DNA from: Thiohalocapsa halophila
GTDB lineage: Bacteria > Pseudomonadota > Gammaproteobacteria > Chromatiales > Chromatiaceae
DNA: 64,000 nt
Direction of reading: 5' to 3'
NCBI RefSeq assembly: GCF_016583825.1
Contig: NZ_NRRV01000017.1
Location: forward strand, 25,301-89,300
The translations under genes were made by a program, and so were the position numbers. The notes below the pieces were generated by a model. It made no database searches and was not told where the DNA came from. It saw nothing but the letters and a program-made list of their open reading frames with translations. Shown here in pieces: positions 19,223 to 26,466 of this stretch; the stretch's first letter is position 1, and the number at the start of each line of letters is the position of its first letter.

Positions 19223-20430
19223 ACGACGTGCCGAGCATCAGCCCGAGCCCGACCAAGGGCGCCATGAAGTACATCGACGAATTCCGCGACGGCGCCCTGG
19301 CGCGCAAGCTCGCCCGCACCATCGCCATGGAGGCGGACCCGGCGCGCACCTACCGGCTGATGGAGTTCTGCGGCGGCCACACCCACGCCATCTACCGCTA
19401 CGGCGTACAGGACCTGATGCCGGACAATCTCAAGTTCGTGCACGGGCCGGGCTGCCCGGTGTGCGTGCTGCCCATGGCCCGCATCGACCAGGCCATCGCC
19501 ATGGCCGTGGAGCACGGTGTGACGCTCTGCACCTACGGCGACCTGATGCGCGTGCCGGCGAGCGAGCGCCAGAGCCTGCTCAAGGCCAAGGCCGGCGGGG
19601 CGGACATCCGCATGATCTACTCCACCCAGGATGCGCTGGCCATCGCCCGCCGGGACCGCGAGCGCCAAGTGGTGCTCTTCGCCATCGGCTTCGAGACCAC
19701 GACGCCGCCGACGGCCGTGGCGCTCAAGGTGGCGCGCGCGGAGGGGCTCGGCAATTTCTCGGTGTTCTGCAACCACGTGCTGACGCCGCCGGCGCTGAAG
19801 ACCATTCTGGCGTCCGCCGGCCCCGACGGCGTGCAGCTGGACGGCATCCTGGGGCCCTCGCACGTGAGCACAATCATCGGCAGCCGGCCCTATGAATTCG
19901 TGCCGGCGGCGTTCGCCAAGCCCGTGGTCATCGCCGGCTTCGAGCCGCTGGACGTGATGCAGAGCACCCTGATGCTGGTGCGCCAGATCAACGCGCACCG
20001 CTGCACCGTCGAGAACCAATACACCCGCGCCGTCAACCGGGACGGCAACGCCAAGGCGCAAGCCCTGATGGACGAGGTCTTCGCGGTGCGCGAGCGCTTC
20101 GAATGGCGCGGGCTCGGTTATCTGCCCTCGAGCGCCCTAAGGCTCGCAGACGCCTATGCCGACTTCGACGCCGAGCAGCGCTTCTCGGTCGCCCCGGGTC
20201 AAGGCAAGGAGATCAAGGGCTGCGAATGCCCGAGCGTGCTCCGCGGCACCATGGAGCCCACCGACTGCAAGCTCTTCGGGACGGTGTGCACGCCGGAGAA
20301 CCCCATGGGCGCCTGCATGGTCTCCTCCGAGGGCGCCTGCGCGGCCTACTGGAGCTACGGCCGCTTCCGCAAAAAGGGGTCAGAGCCCATTATGCAAAAG
20401 GGCTCTGACCCCTTTTTAGGGGCTGCGTGA
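19219..20430 (+). CDS. hypD: Hydrogenase maturation protein HypD
   Basis: HypD assembles the Fe(CN)2CO moiety of [NiFe] hydrogenases together with HypC and carries a [4Fe-4S] cluster. Visible signatures are EFCGGHTHAIYRYG, the redox pair in GPGCPVCVLP, GFETTTPPTA and the cluster-binding Cys-rich C-terminal region (CECPSVL ... CKLFGTVC ... GACMVSSEGACAAYW). The protein is 403 aa, longer than the typical ~370-380. Its last ~20 codons (KKGSEPIMQKGSDPFLGAA) are encoded by a palindromic repeat inserted in frame. All core motifs are upstream of this tail, so activity is probably retained. Confidence 0.97.
   Translation: MNDVPSISPSPTKGAMKYIDEFRDGALARKLARTIAMEADPARTYRLMEFCGGHTHAIYRYGVQDLMPDNLKFVHGPGCPVCVLPMARIDQAIAMAVEHGVTLCTYGDLMRVPASERQSLLKAKAGGADIRMIYSTQDALAIARRDRERQVVLFAIGFETTTPPTAVALKVARAEGLGNFSVFCNHVLTPPALKTILASAGPDGVQLDGILGPSHVSTIIGSRPYEFVPAAFAKPVVIAGFEPLDVMQSTLMLVRQINAHRCTVENQYTRAVNRDGNAKAQALMDEVFAVRERFEWRGLGYLPSSALRLADAYADFDAEQRFSVAPGQGKEIKGCECPSVLRGTMEPTDCKLFGTVCTPENPMGACMVSSEGACAAYWSYGRFRKKGSEPIMQKGSDPFLGAA
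20371..20417. repeat. REP-like perfect palindrome inside the hypD 3' end
   Basis: Two perfect 18-nt arms (20371-20388 AAAAAGGGGTCAGAGCCC; 20400-20417, its reverse complement) are separated by an 11-nt loop, and the right arm ends in TTTTT. The same core GGGGTC(A/G)GAG is found in the termini of the element at 22270-22500. It resembles REP/MITE palindromes and has replaced the natural end of hypD. On the plus strand it also has the shape of an intrinsic terminator just ahead of hypE. Confidence 0.85.
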
Positions 20431-21458
20431 TGGCCGGCCGGCTGGACCTGAAGCACGGCGCCGTGGACATGAGCCACGGCAGCGGCGGGCGGGCCATGGC
20501 CCAGCTCATCGACCAGCTCTTCCGCAAGCACCTGGACAACGATCTGCTGGCCCGCGGCGACGACCAGGCGCTGCTCGCGCCCCCCGCCGGTCGGCTGGCG
20601 ATGAGCACCGACGGACATGTGATCTCGCCGCTGTTCTTTCCGGGCGGGGACATCGGCAGCCTCGCCGTGCACGGTACCGTCAACGACGTGGCCATGTGCG
20701 GCGCCAGGCCGCTCTATCTGGCGGCCGGCTTCATCCTGGAGGAAGGCCTGGCGCTGGCGGAGCTCGCGCGCATCGTCGAGAGCATGGCCGCCGCCTGCAA
20801 CGCCTGCGGGGTGCCCGTCGTGACGGGGGACACCAAAGTGGTGGAGCGCGGCAAGGGCGACGGCTGCTTCATCACCACCACCGGCGTCGGTGTCGTGCCG
20901 GAGGGCCTCGACATCTCCGGGGCCAATGCCCGGCCCGGGGACGCCATCCTGGTCTCCGGCCATATCGGCGACCACGGCGTGGCCATCATGTCCAAGCGGG
21001 AAAACTTAGGCTTCGAGACCGAAATCCACTCCGACAGCCAAGCCCTGCATGATCTCGTCGCCGCCATGATCGACGCCGTGCCGGAGATCCACTGCCTGCG
21101 CGACCCCACCCGCGGCGGCCTCGCCAGCACCCTGAACGAGCTCGCCCAGCAGTCCGGCGTCGGCATGCAGATCCGCGAGCCCACCATCCCCGTGCGCCCC
21201 GAGGTCGCCGCCGCCTGCGAGCTCTTGGGCCTGGACGCGCTCAACGTCGCCAACGAAGGCAAGCTCGTCGCCATCTGCCCCGCAGACCAGGCCGAGACCT
21301 TGCTCGCCGCCATGCGTGGGCATCCGAAGGGCATGGATGCCGCCATCATCGGCGAGGTCTTCGAAGACCCCCACCATTTCGTGCAGATGGAGACCGCCTT
21401 CGGCGGCAACCGCATCGTCGACTGGCTCGCCGGGGAGCAGCTGCCGCGGATTTGTTGA
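20430..21458 (+). CDS. hypE: Carbamoyl dehydratase HypE
   Basis: HypE dehydrates the carbamoyl group loaded by HypF onto its C-terminal Cys to a thiocyanate, the source of the cyanide ligands. The protein is 342 aa and ends in PRIC, with the essential terminal Cys. The PurM-like ATP-binding fold is visible in HGSGGRAMAQLIDQLF at the N-terminus, TDGHVISPLFFPGGDIG and GDTKVVERGKGDG. The ATG at 20430 overlaps the hypD stop by one base; a GTG at 20427 is possible. hypF, hypA and hypB are not in the window. Confidence 0.97.
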   Translation: MAGRLDLKHGAVDMSHGSGGRAMAQLIDQLFRKHLDNDLLARGDDQALLAPPAGRLAMSTDGHVISPLFFPGGDIGSLAVHGTVNDVAMCGARPLYLAAGFILEEGLALAELARIVESMAAACNACGVPVVTGDTKVVERGKGDGCFITTTGVGVVPEGLDISGANARPGDAILVSGHIGDHGVAIMSKRENLGFETEIHSDSQALHDLVAAMIDAVPEIHCLRDPTRGGLASTLNELAQQSGVGMQIREPTIPVRPEVAAACELLGLDALNVANEGKLVAICPADQAETLLAAMRGHPKGMDAAIIGEVFEDPHHFVQMETAFGGNRIVDWLAGEQLPRIC

Positions 21459-21658
21459 GGCGGCGGGTTGCAACCACAGCACCTTTGCGTCGCAGCCGCA
21501 GACGTGTCGAGACCCTCAGGACGACATGGGTTTGGCGGATCAAACAGCAGTCTCCCGCGCCGGCCTTGTGTGTCGCGCTTCGGCTTGACACCGAGGCCCA
21601 GGGCCGCTGGAGTAAGATTGTGCCCGACCAATTTGCGCTGCACGGGAGGCCCTGTCGG

Positions 21659-21898
21659 ATGGACTACGAGAGACATTTCGAGCGCCGCCGAGAGCTGTGC
21701 GGAGGTGAGACGGTGATTCGCGGAACGCGGGTGACGCTGCGGACTGTGCTGGCGAGCTTGGCCGAGGGCTCGACCGTGGCGGACATCCTCGAGGATTTTC
21801 CGACCTTGTCGGCGGAAGACGTGCAGGCCGTTATCGCATTCGCCGCCGCTTCGGCGGAGGAGGATTTTCCCACGCCGCCGATGCCGAAGGTCGCTTGA
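21659..21898 (+). CDS. DUF433 antitoxin
   Basis: This 79-aa DUF433 protein has the typical CGGETVIRGTRVTLRTVLASLAEG core and a winged-helix-like C-terminal part (ILEDFPTLSAEDVQAVIAFAA). DUF433 genes are commonly paired with DUF5615 genes and treated as type II toxin-antitoxin modules. A GGGAGG lies about 10 nt upstream of ATG 21659. The stop overlaps the start of the next gene. Confidence 0.88.
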   Translation: MDYERHFERRRELCGGETVIRGTRVTLRTVLASLAEGSTVADILEDFPTLSAEDVQAVIAFAAASAEEDFPTPPMPKVA

Positions 21899-22260
21899 AG
21901 ATCAAGCTCGACGAGAATCTACCGGCGTCCCTGATCGCCGATCTTGGTCGGCTGGGTCACGACGTGGATTCCGCGCCGGAGGAAGGCCTCGCCGGCCATG
22001 CGGATCCGGAGGTCTGGGCGGCGGCGCAGGCGACAGGACGTTTTTTGATTACGCAGGATCTCGACTTTTCGGACATTCGTCGTTTTTCGCCCGGCACCCA
22101 TGACGGTGTGCTGCTCGTACGTCTGAAGCAGCCTGGCCGGCGTGCTGTCGCGGCGCGTGTGTGCCGGCTGTTTGAGACCTGTGGCGTCGACACCTGGCGG
22201 GCCAGCTTTGTCATCGCCACAGAGCTCAAAGTACGTGTGCATCCTCCGCCTCTGCGGTAG
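21895..22260 (+). CDS. DUF5615 PIN-like toxin
   Basis: This 121-aa protein has the PIN-like N-terminus KIKLDENLPASLIADLGRLGHDV with conserved acidic residues, and the ITQDLDFSDIRRF motif at about residues 51-63. These acidic residues would bind metal in a nuclease site. It starts at TTG 21895, overlapping the DUF433 stop by four bases, which supports coupled translation. Nuclease activity is inferred from the fold. A MITE-like element starts 10 bp downstream. Confidence 0.87.
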   Translation: MKIKLDENLPASLIADLGRLGHDVDSAPEEGLAGHADPEVWAAAQATGRFLITQDLDFSDIRRFSPGTHDGVLLVRLKQPGRRAVAARVCRLFETCGVDTWRASFVIATELKVRVHPPPLR

Positions 22261-22269
22261 GTCGGGTCC

Positions 22270-22500
22270 AAAAAAGGGGTCGGAGGGGAATGGCACTAAC
22301 TTAAGCGGCGTCTTCATAAAAACAGTCACTTAGCGAAGCGCTTGGCCTGCAACCCGAACAGCTCCAGGCCGTCCGACATGCGAAGACCGCCCGCTTGTGC
22401 CGCAGGAGAGCTTGGATCGTCGTATCGTAGTCAACGTAAGTGTCTGATTCATATCGCGGACTGGCTTAAGTTAGCGCCATTCGGCTCTGACCCCTTTATT
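22270..22500. mobile_element. MITE-like element, 231 bp, non-coding
   Basis: Terminal inverted repeats of 37 bp (22270-22306 and 22464-22500) match at 32 of 37 positions. The outer part is AAAAGGGGTC(A/G)GAG and the inner part is CTAACTTAAGC. The 157 bp between them have no intact gene; short frames on the minus strand may be a decayed transposase end. The right terminus touches the stop codon of the Sel1 gene. Ends of this kind occur in IS and REP-associated elements; the parent element is not identified. Confidence 0.75.
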
Positions 22501-22502
22501 TA

Positions 22503-22946
22503 TTATTTATCGTCAAAGCCGGCCGCGTGATACCACTTGCGCGCCTCGTCCATGTCCTTGGGCACCCCGTTGCCCTGCTCGTACATCATGGCCAGCGTGG
22601 TCATGGAGCCGATGAAGCCCTGGTCGGCGGCGCGCTTGAACCATTCGATGGCCTTCTCGGGGTTCTGGTCGGTGCACTCGCCTTCCATGTACATGAAGGC
22701 GAGGCCGTGCTGGGCGAGGCCCATGCCCTGCTCGGCGGCGGATTTCATGTATTTGTAGGCCAGGAGCGGGTTCGGGACCATGCCGAGGCCGTTCTGGGCC
22801 ATGATGGCCATGCGGTACATGGCGTCCGTGTTGCCCTGCTCGGCCAGCGGCGACAGCAAACCGGTGGCGCGGGAGAACTGCTTGGCCTCGAAGGCGGCGA
22901 TGCCGCTGCTGAGGTCCATGTCCTGGTTGCTGATGTCGTCGCTCAT
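22503..22946 (-). CDS. Sel1-repeat protein
   Basis: This is a 147-aa protein made mostly of Sel1-like (TPR-related) repeats. The unit A..G...A...LA.MYE.G.GV is seen at about residues 42-72 (MYRMAIMAQNGLG), 78-108 (HGLAFMYMEGE) and 112-142 (TLAMMYEQGNGV). There is no signal peptide. Sel1 repeats bind other proteins; the partner is unknown. Its stop codon abuts the MITE-like element. Confidence 0.85.
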   Translation of the reverse strand: MSDDISNQDMDLSSGIAAFEAKQFSRATGLLSPLAEQGNTDAMYRMAIMAQNGLGMVPNPLLAYKYMKSAAEQGMGLAQHGLAFMYMEGECTDQNPEKAIEWFKRAADQGFIGSMTTLAMMYEQGNGVPKDMDEARKWYHAAGFDDK

Positions 22947-23147
22947 GATGTCTGTCCTCGTCGTGTGCGCGTTGACTGCGGGCGCAGAATTGCGGGCAGG
23001 CGGTCGGGATTGCCACCGTGGCGGGCGTGGACGCAGCTGTCCGCGGGCGGGTCGTGCGCCCCTGCCGCAGCCTGCGGGTGTGCGGGGCGCAGCCCGGATG
23101 CGCGGGCTGTACCTGCAAGCTCGCGGCGAAGTCTGCGCGGCCAGGGC

Positions 23148-23969
23148 TCAGCCATGCATGGGCAGTTCCACGAAGTCGAGCCACTGCGCGTAGAGCTTCG
23201 CATTGGCAGCGGCCAGCGCCAGCTGCTTGCCCAGCACAAGGGTGTCGATGGGCGTGGCCGCGTGCGGGGCGAACAGCGCCGTTGTGCAGCCGGCCTCCTG
23301 TGTCACCAGTCGGCCGGCGGCGTGGTCCCAGAGCTTCTGGCCGCCGTGCAGATAGAGCTGGAAGCGCCCGGCGGCGAGCCAGCACCACTCCAGCGCCACG
23401 GCGCCGAGGTTGCGCTGGGAGCGGAAGCCGCCTTGGCGGAACAGCGCCGGCACCCGGGCCGGGGGGATGCGCTTGAAGTCGACGACGGCGACGCAGTCGC
23501 CGAGCGTCGGTCCGGGCGCGTAGGGGACGAGCTGGGTGCCGTCGAGCTGGGCGCCGAGGCCGCGGGCGGCGGTGAAGCATTCGTCGCGCAGGGGGTCGAG
23601 GATCAGCGCCAGCTCCGCGCGGCCCTCGCGAATCAGTGCCAGCGAGATGCAAAAGCCCGGGAAGCCGCAGGTGAAGTTGCTGGTACCGTCCAAGGGGTCC
23701 AGGCACCAGAGGGGGCCGCCGGCGTCCAATAAGCGCTGTTGCTCGGCGGCGTCCATTTCCTCGCCGAGCAGGGCGACGTCGGGCCAGCGCTCGGCCAGTG
23801 CGGTGGTCAGCCAGCGCTGCACGCCGAGATCGGCGGCGGTGACCAGGCTGCCGTCGGCCTTGGCGCTGCCGGTGGTGTTACGAAACCGCGGCAGAATCTC
23901 GGTTCGGGCGGCCTCACGCAACAGCGCCGCGAGGCTGTTCAGGTCGGCGGTGGTGGGGGCTTGGTGCAT
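23148..23969 (-). CDS. Inositol monophosphatase family protein
   Basis: This 273-aa member of the Mg2+-dependent, Li+-sensitive phosphatase family has Glu70/Glu71 in LLGEEMD, the DPLDGTSNF motif at residues 91-99 and WDHAAG near the C-terminus, which together form the metal and phosphate site. The substrate may be inositol phosphate, a sugar phosphate or 3'-phosphoadenosine phosphate; the sequence does not decide this. GAGGAG sits 5 nt upstream of ATG 23969. The gene is divergent from slt. Confidence 0.9.
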   Translation of the reverse strand: MHQAPTTADLNSLAALLREAARTEILPRFRNTTGSAKADGSLVTAADLGVQRWLTTALAERWPDVALLGEEMDAAEQQRLLDAGGPLWCLDPLDGTSNFTCGFPGFCISLALIREGRAELALILDPLRDECFTAARGLGAQLDGTQLVPYAPGPTLGDCVAVVDFKRIPPARVPALFRQGGFRSQRNLGAVALEWCWLAAGRFQLYLHGGQKLWDHAAGRLVTQEAGCTTALFAPHAATPIDTLVLGKQLALAAANAKLYAQWLDFVELPMHG

Positions 23970-24162
23970 GGGGGCTCCTCGTCGGTGATGGTTTTGGTTG
24001 CGGCGGCCGACGGCGCCGGTCGCGAGCCCGGCGCCGGCCGGCGCTGGGCGTAACCGGGCCGCCGGTCGGCGCTGCGCCCTGTCCGTTGTCGATCGATAAT
24101 GGCGGTAGCCGCCGGCCGGTGCCAGCGCCGGCACGGCGCTTATCCGTCGGTGATAATCCGAG

Positions 24163-26232
24163 ATGTCTTCGTGTATTCCTTCGCCCGTGTTCCTCCGTGC
24201 CCTGCGCTTGCGGCTCCGTCTCAGTGTGACGCGTGCCCTGAGGCTGGGCTTGACGTTGAGTCCGGCGCTGGGTCAGACGCTGGCTCAAACGTTGGGCCTG
24301 ACGCTGGGCCTGGTCTTGACCGTGCTCGCGATGCCGGCGGCGTCGGCCGATCGCGTCGAGCAACGCCAGGACTTCCTCGCCGCTGAGCGCGCCCTCGCCG
24401 CCGGCGATGATGCGGCCTTCGCCGAGCTCGCCGACGGGCTGCGGGACTATCCGCTCTGGCCCTACCTGCGGCTCGCCGAGCTGCGCCGGCGTTTGGCGCC
24501 CGAGCACCGCGAGGCCATCGAGGGCTTCATCGGGGACCACGCCGGCACCGCCCCCGGCGAGACGCTGCGCCGACTGTGGCTGAACAGGCTGCATGCGGCC
24601 GGCGATCATGCGGGCTATGTGCGCAACTATGCGGACAACGGCTCGGAAACTCGCGAATGCCGCTGGCGCCGCGGGCTGCTGGCGCTGGGCCGGGCGCGGG
24701 GCCGGGCGCAGGCGGCCTTCGCTGGCCTTGCGGATCTCTACCTCACCGGCGCGTCCCTGCCCGAGGTCTGCGACCCGGTCTTCGCGGCCTGGTACGAAGC
24801 CGGCGGCCTCGAGCCCGAGCTGGTGTGGCAGCGGGTCGGGCTCGCGCTCGCGCGGCGCAATACCGGCGTCGCCGGCTATCAGCGCCGCTATCTGCCCGAG
24901 CGCCATCGGCGCTGGCTGGATCAGCACCTGGCCCTGTACCGCAACCCCGAGGGGCTGAAGGAGGCGCAGCTGCCGGATGATCCCGACCGGCGCACCGCCG
25001 CGCTGGTGGCGGGCATCGAGCGCCTGGCCCAGACAGACCCGCGGCGCGCCGCCGCCGACTGGGCCGTGCTCGAGGCGCGGGAGTTTGTCCCGTTGCCGGC
25101 ACGGGACCGGGCGGTGACGGCCATCGGTGCCGGCCTCGCCCGCGCCGGTGAGCGCACCGGTCTGGTGTACCTGCGCCGGCTGCGGCCGCTGCCGGAGAAT
25201 CTGGCGCTGCAGCGCGAGCGCCTGCGTGCGGCACTCAGGCTTCGCGCCTGGCCGGAGGTCATCGACTGGGTCCGTGCGCTGCCGCCGGGGGAGGGCGACC
25301 ACGGCGAATGGCAGTACTGGCTCGCCCGGGCTTTGGCTAAGCGCGGTGATTTGGTGGGGGCAGCGCATGCGCTGGATGTCGCCGCCGAGGAGCGGGATCT
25401 CTGGGGCTTTCGTGCCGCGGAGCTCTTGGGGCGGCCGCCGGCGCTGCGGTCGCGGCCGACGCCCGCGGACCCAGAGGAGATCGAGCGGCTGCTGGCCACC
25501 GACACCGCGCAGCGCATCCGCGAGCTCAAGGCCCTCGGGCGGCGCACCGACGTCACCCGCGAATGGCGCGAGCTGACCCGCAACGCCGGCGCCGAGGCGC
25601 TGCGCACCGCGGCCCTGCTCGCCGAGCGCCTGGAGCTGGTGACGGAGTCCATTTTCACGCTGGCGCGCAGCGAGTACTGGGACGACATCCGTCTGCGCTT
25701 CCCGCTGCACTACGAGGGGCTGGTCGCCGGCCGCGCCGCCGACTACGCGCTGCCGCCGGAGTGGGTCTATGCGGTGATCCGCCAGGAAAGCGCCTTCGAT
25801 GCGGACATCGCCTCCCACGCCGGCGCCGTCGGGCTCATGCAGCTGATGCCCGGCACCGCCGGCGACATGGCCCGGGAGTTGGGCCGCCCGCGGCCGGGCC
25901 GGCTCGACCTCATCGACCCGGCGTTGAACATCGCGCTGGGCACCCGTTATCTGGCGGCCATGCGCGAGCGCTTCGGCGGCAACCAGGTGCTCGCCACCGC
26001 CGCCTACAACGCCGGCCCGGGCGCCGTCACCCGCTGGCTGCCCGAGGACACCACGCCGGCGGACCTGTGGATGCTCGCCATCCCCTACCGCGAGACCCGC
26101 GATTATGTGCGCCGCGTGCTGACCTACCGGGTCATCTACGCGCAACGTCTCGGCCTGGACGACTTCCGCCTCGGCGCCCTGCTCGCGCCCATATCGCCGC
26201 TCTCGGAGCCGGCCACGGCCGCCGCGGATTGA
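24163..26232 (+). CDS. slt: Soluble lytic murein transglycosylase (Slt70-like)
   Basis: This is a periplasmic enzyme that cleaves the MurNAc-GlcNAc bond of peptidoglycan with formation of 1,6-anhydro-MurNAc. The 689-aa protein has a helical superhelix domain and a C-terminal lysozyme-like domain. The catalytic Glu542 is in RQESAFDADIASHAGAVG, followed by GLMQLMPGTA, YNAGPGAVTRW and YRETRDYVRRVL. The signal peptide region is unusually long and made of repeated LGLTL/LGQTL units before the likely cleavage at MPAASA-D. The start ATG 24163 has no strong ribosome-binding site. Confidence 0.93.
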   Translation: MSSCIPSPVFLRALRLRLRLSVTRALRLGLTLSPALGQTLAQTLGLTLGLVLTVLAMPAASADRVEQRQDFLAAERALAAGDDAAFAELADGLRDYPLWPYLRLAELRRRLAPEHREAIEGFIGDHAGTAPGETLRRLWLNRLHAAGDHAGYVRNYADNGSETRECRWRRGLLALGRARGRAQAAFAGLADLYLTGASLPEVCDPVFAAWYEAGGLEPELVWQRVGLALARRNTGVAGYQRRYLPERHRRWLDQHLALYRNPEGLKEAQLPDDPDRRTAALVAGIERLAQTDPRRAAADWAVLEAREFVPLPARDRAVTAIGAGLARAGERTGLVYLRRLRPLPENLALQRERLRAALRLRAWPEVIDWVRALPPGEGDHGEWQYWLARALAKRGDLVGAAHALDVAAEERDLWGFRAAELLGRPPALRSRPTPADPEEIERLLATDTAQRIRELKALGRRTDVTREWRELTRNAGAEALRTAALLAERLELVTESIFTLARSEYWDDIRLRFPLHYEGLVAGRAADYALPPEWVYAVIRQESAFDADIASHAGAVGLMQLMPGTAGDMARELGRPRPGRLDLIDPALNIALGTRYLAAMRERFGGNQVLATAAYNAGPGAVTRWLPEDTTPADLWMLAIPYRETRDYVRRVLTYRVIYAQRLGLDDFRLGALLAPISPLSEPATAAAD

Positions 26233-26272
26233 AGTGCGGCCGATGGGTGTGGACAGCGGCTTTTGGTGGAGA

Positions 26273-26466
26273 GAGTACGGAGTACGAAGTACGCAGTACG
26301 ATGCATACGGCCGGCGAAAGCGTGCCACTGCGCCAGCCTTCGACGACCGGCGGCTTCCCCCCGACGCACCACCTGCTCCGCACGGCGCAGCCCGCACCCC
26401 GCACTGCGTACTCCGCACTCCGTACTCCGCACCCCGCACTTTCCCCTCCGCACTCCGCACTTCCCC
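26273..26466. repeat. Stuttering inverted repeat between slt and cyclase gene
   Basis: The left part (26273-26301) is made of GAGTACG/GAAGTACG units. The right part (26391-26466) carries the complementary CCGCACT/CGTACTCCGCACTC units. About 90 bp separate them. The right arm runs up to the stop codon of the cyclase gene. It lies between convergent genes and may serve as a bidirectional transcription stop. Confidence 0.7.

Noticed and set aside
21585..21618. TTGACA and TAAGAT upstream of the DUF433 gene as a promoter
   Set aside because: The boxes are 22 nt apart, too far for a normal sigma-70 promoter, so it was not listed.
23914..26460. An 848-codon frame on the minus strand opposite slt
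   Set aside because: The sense strand encodes a full lytic transglycosylase with its catalytic Glu; the antisense product has only low-complexity Arg/Ala/Gly sequence.
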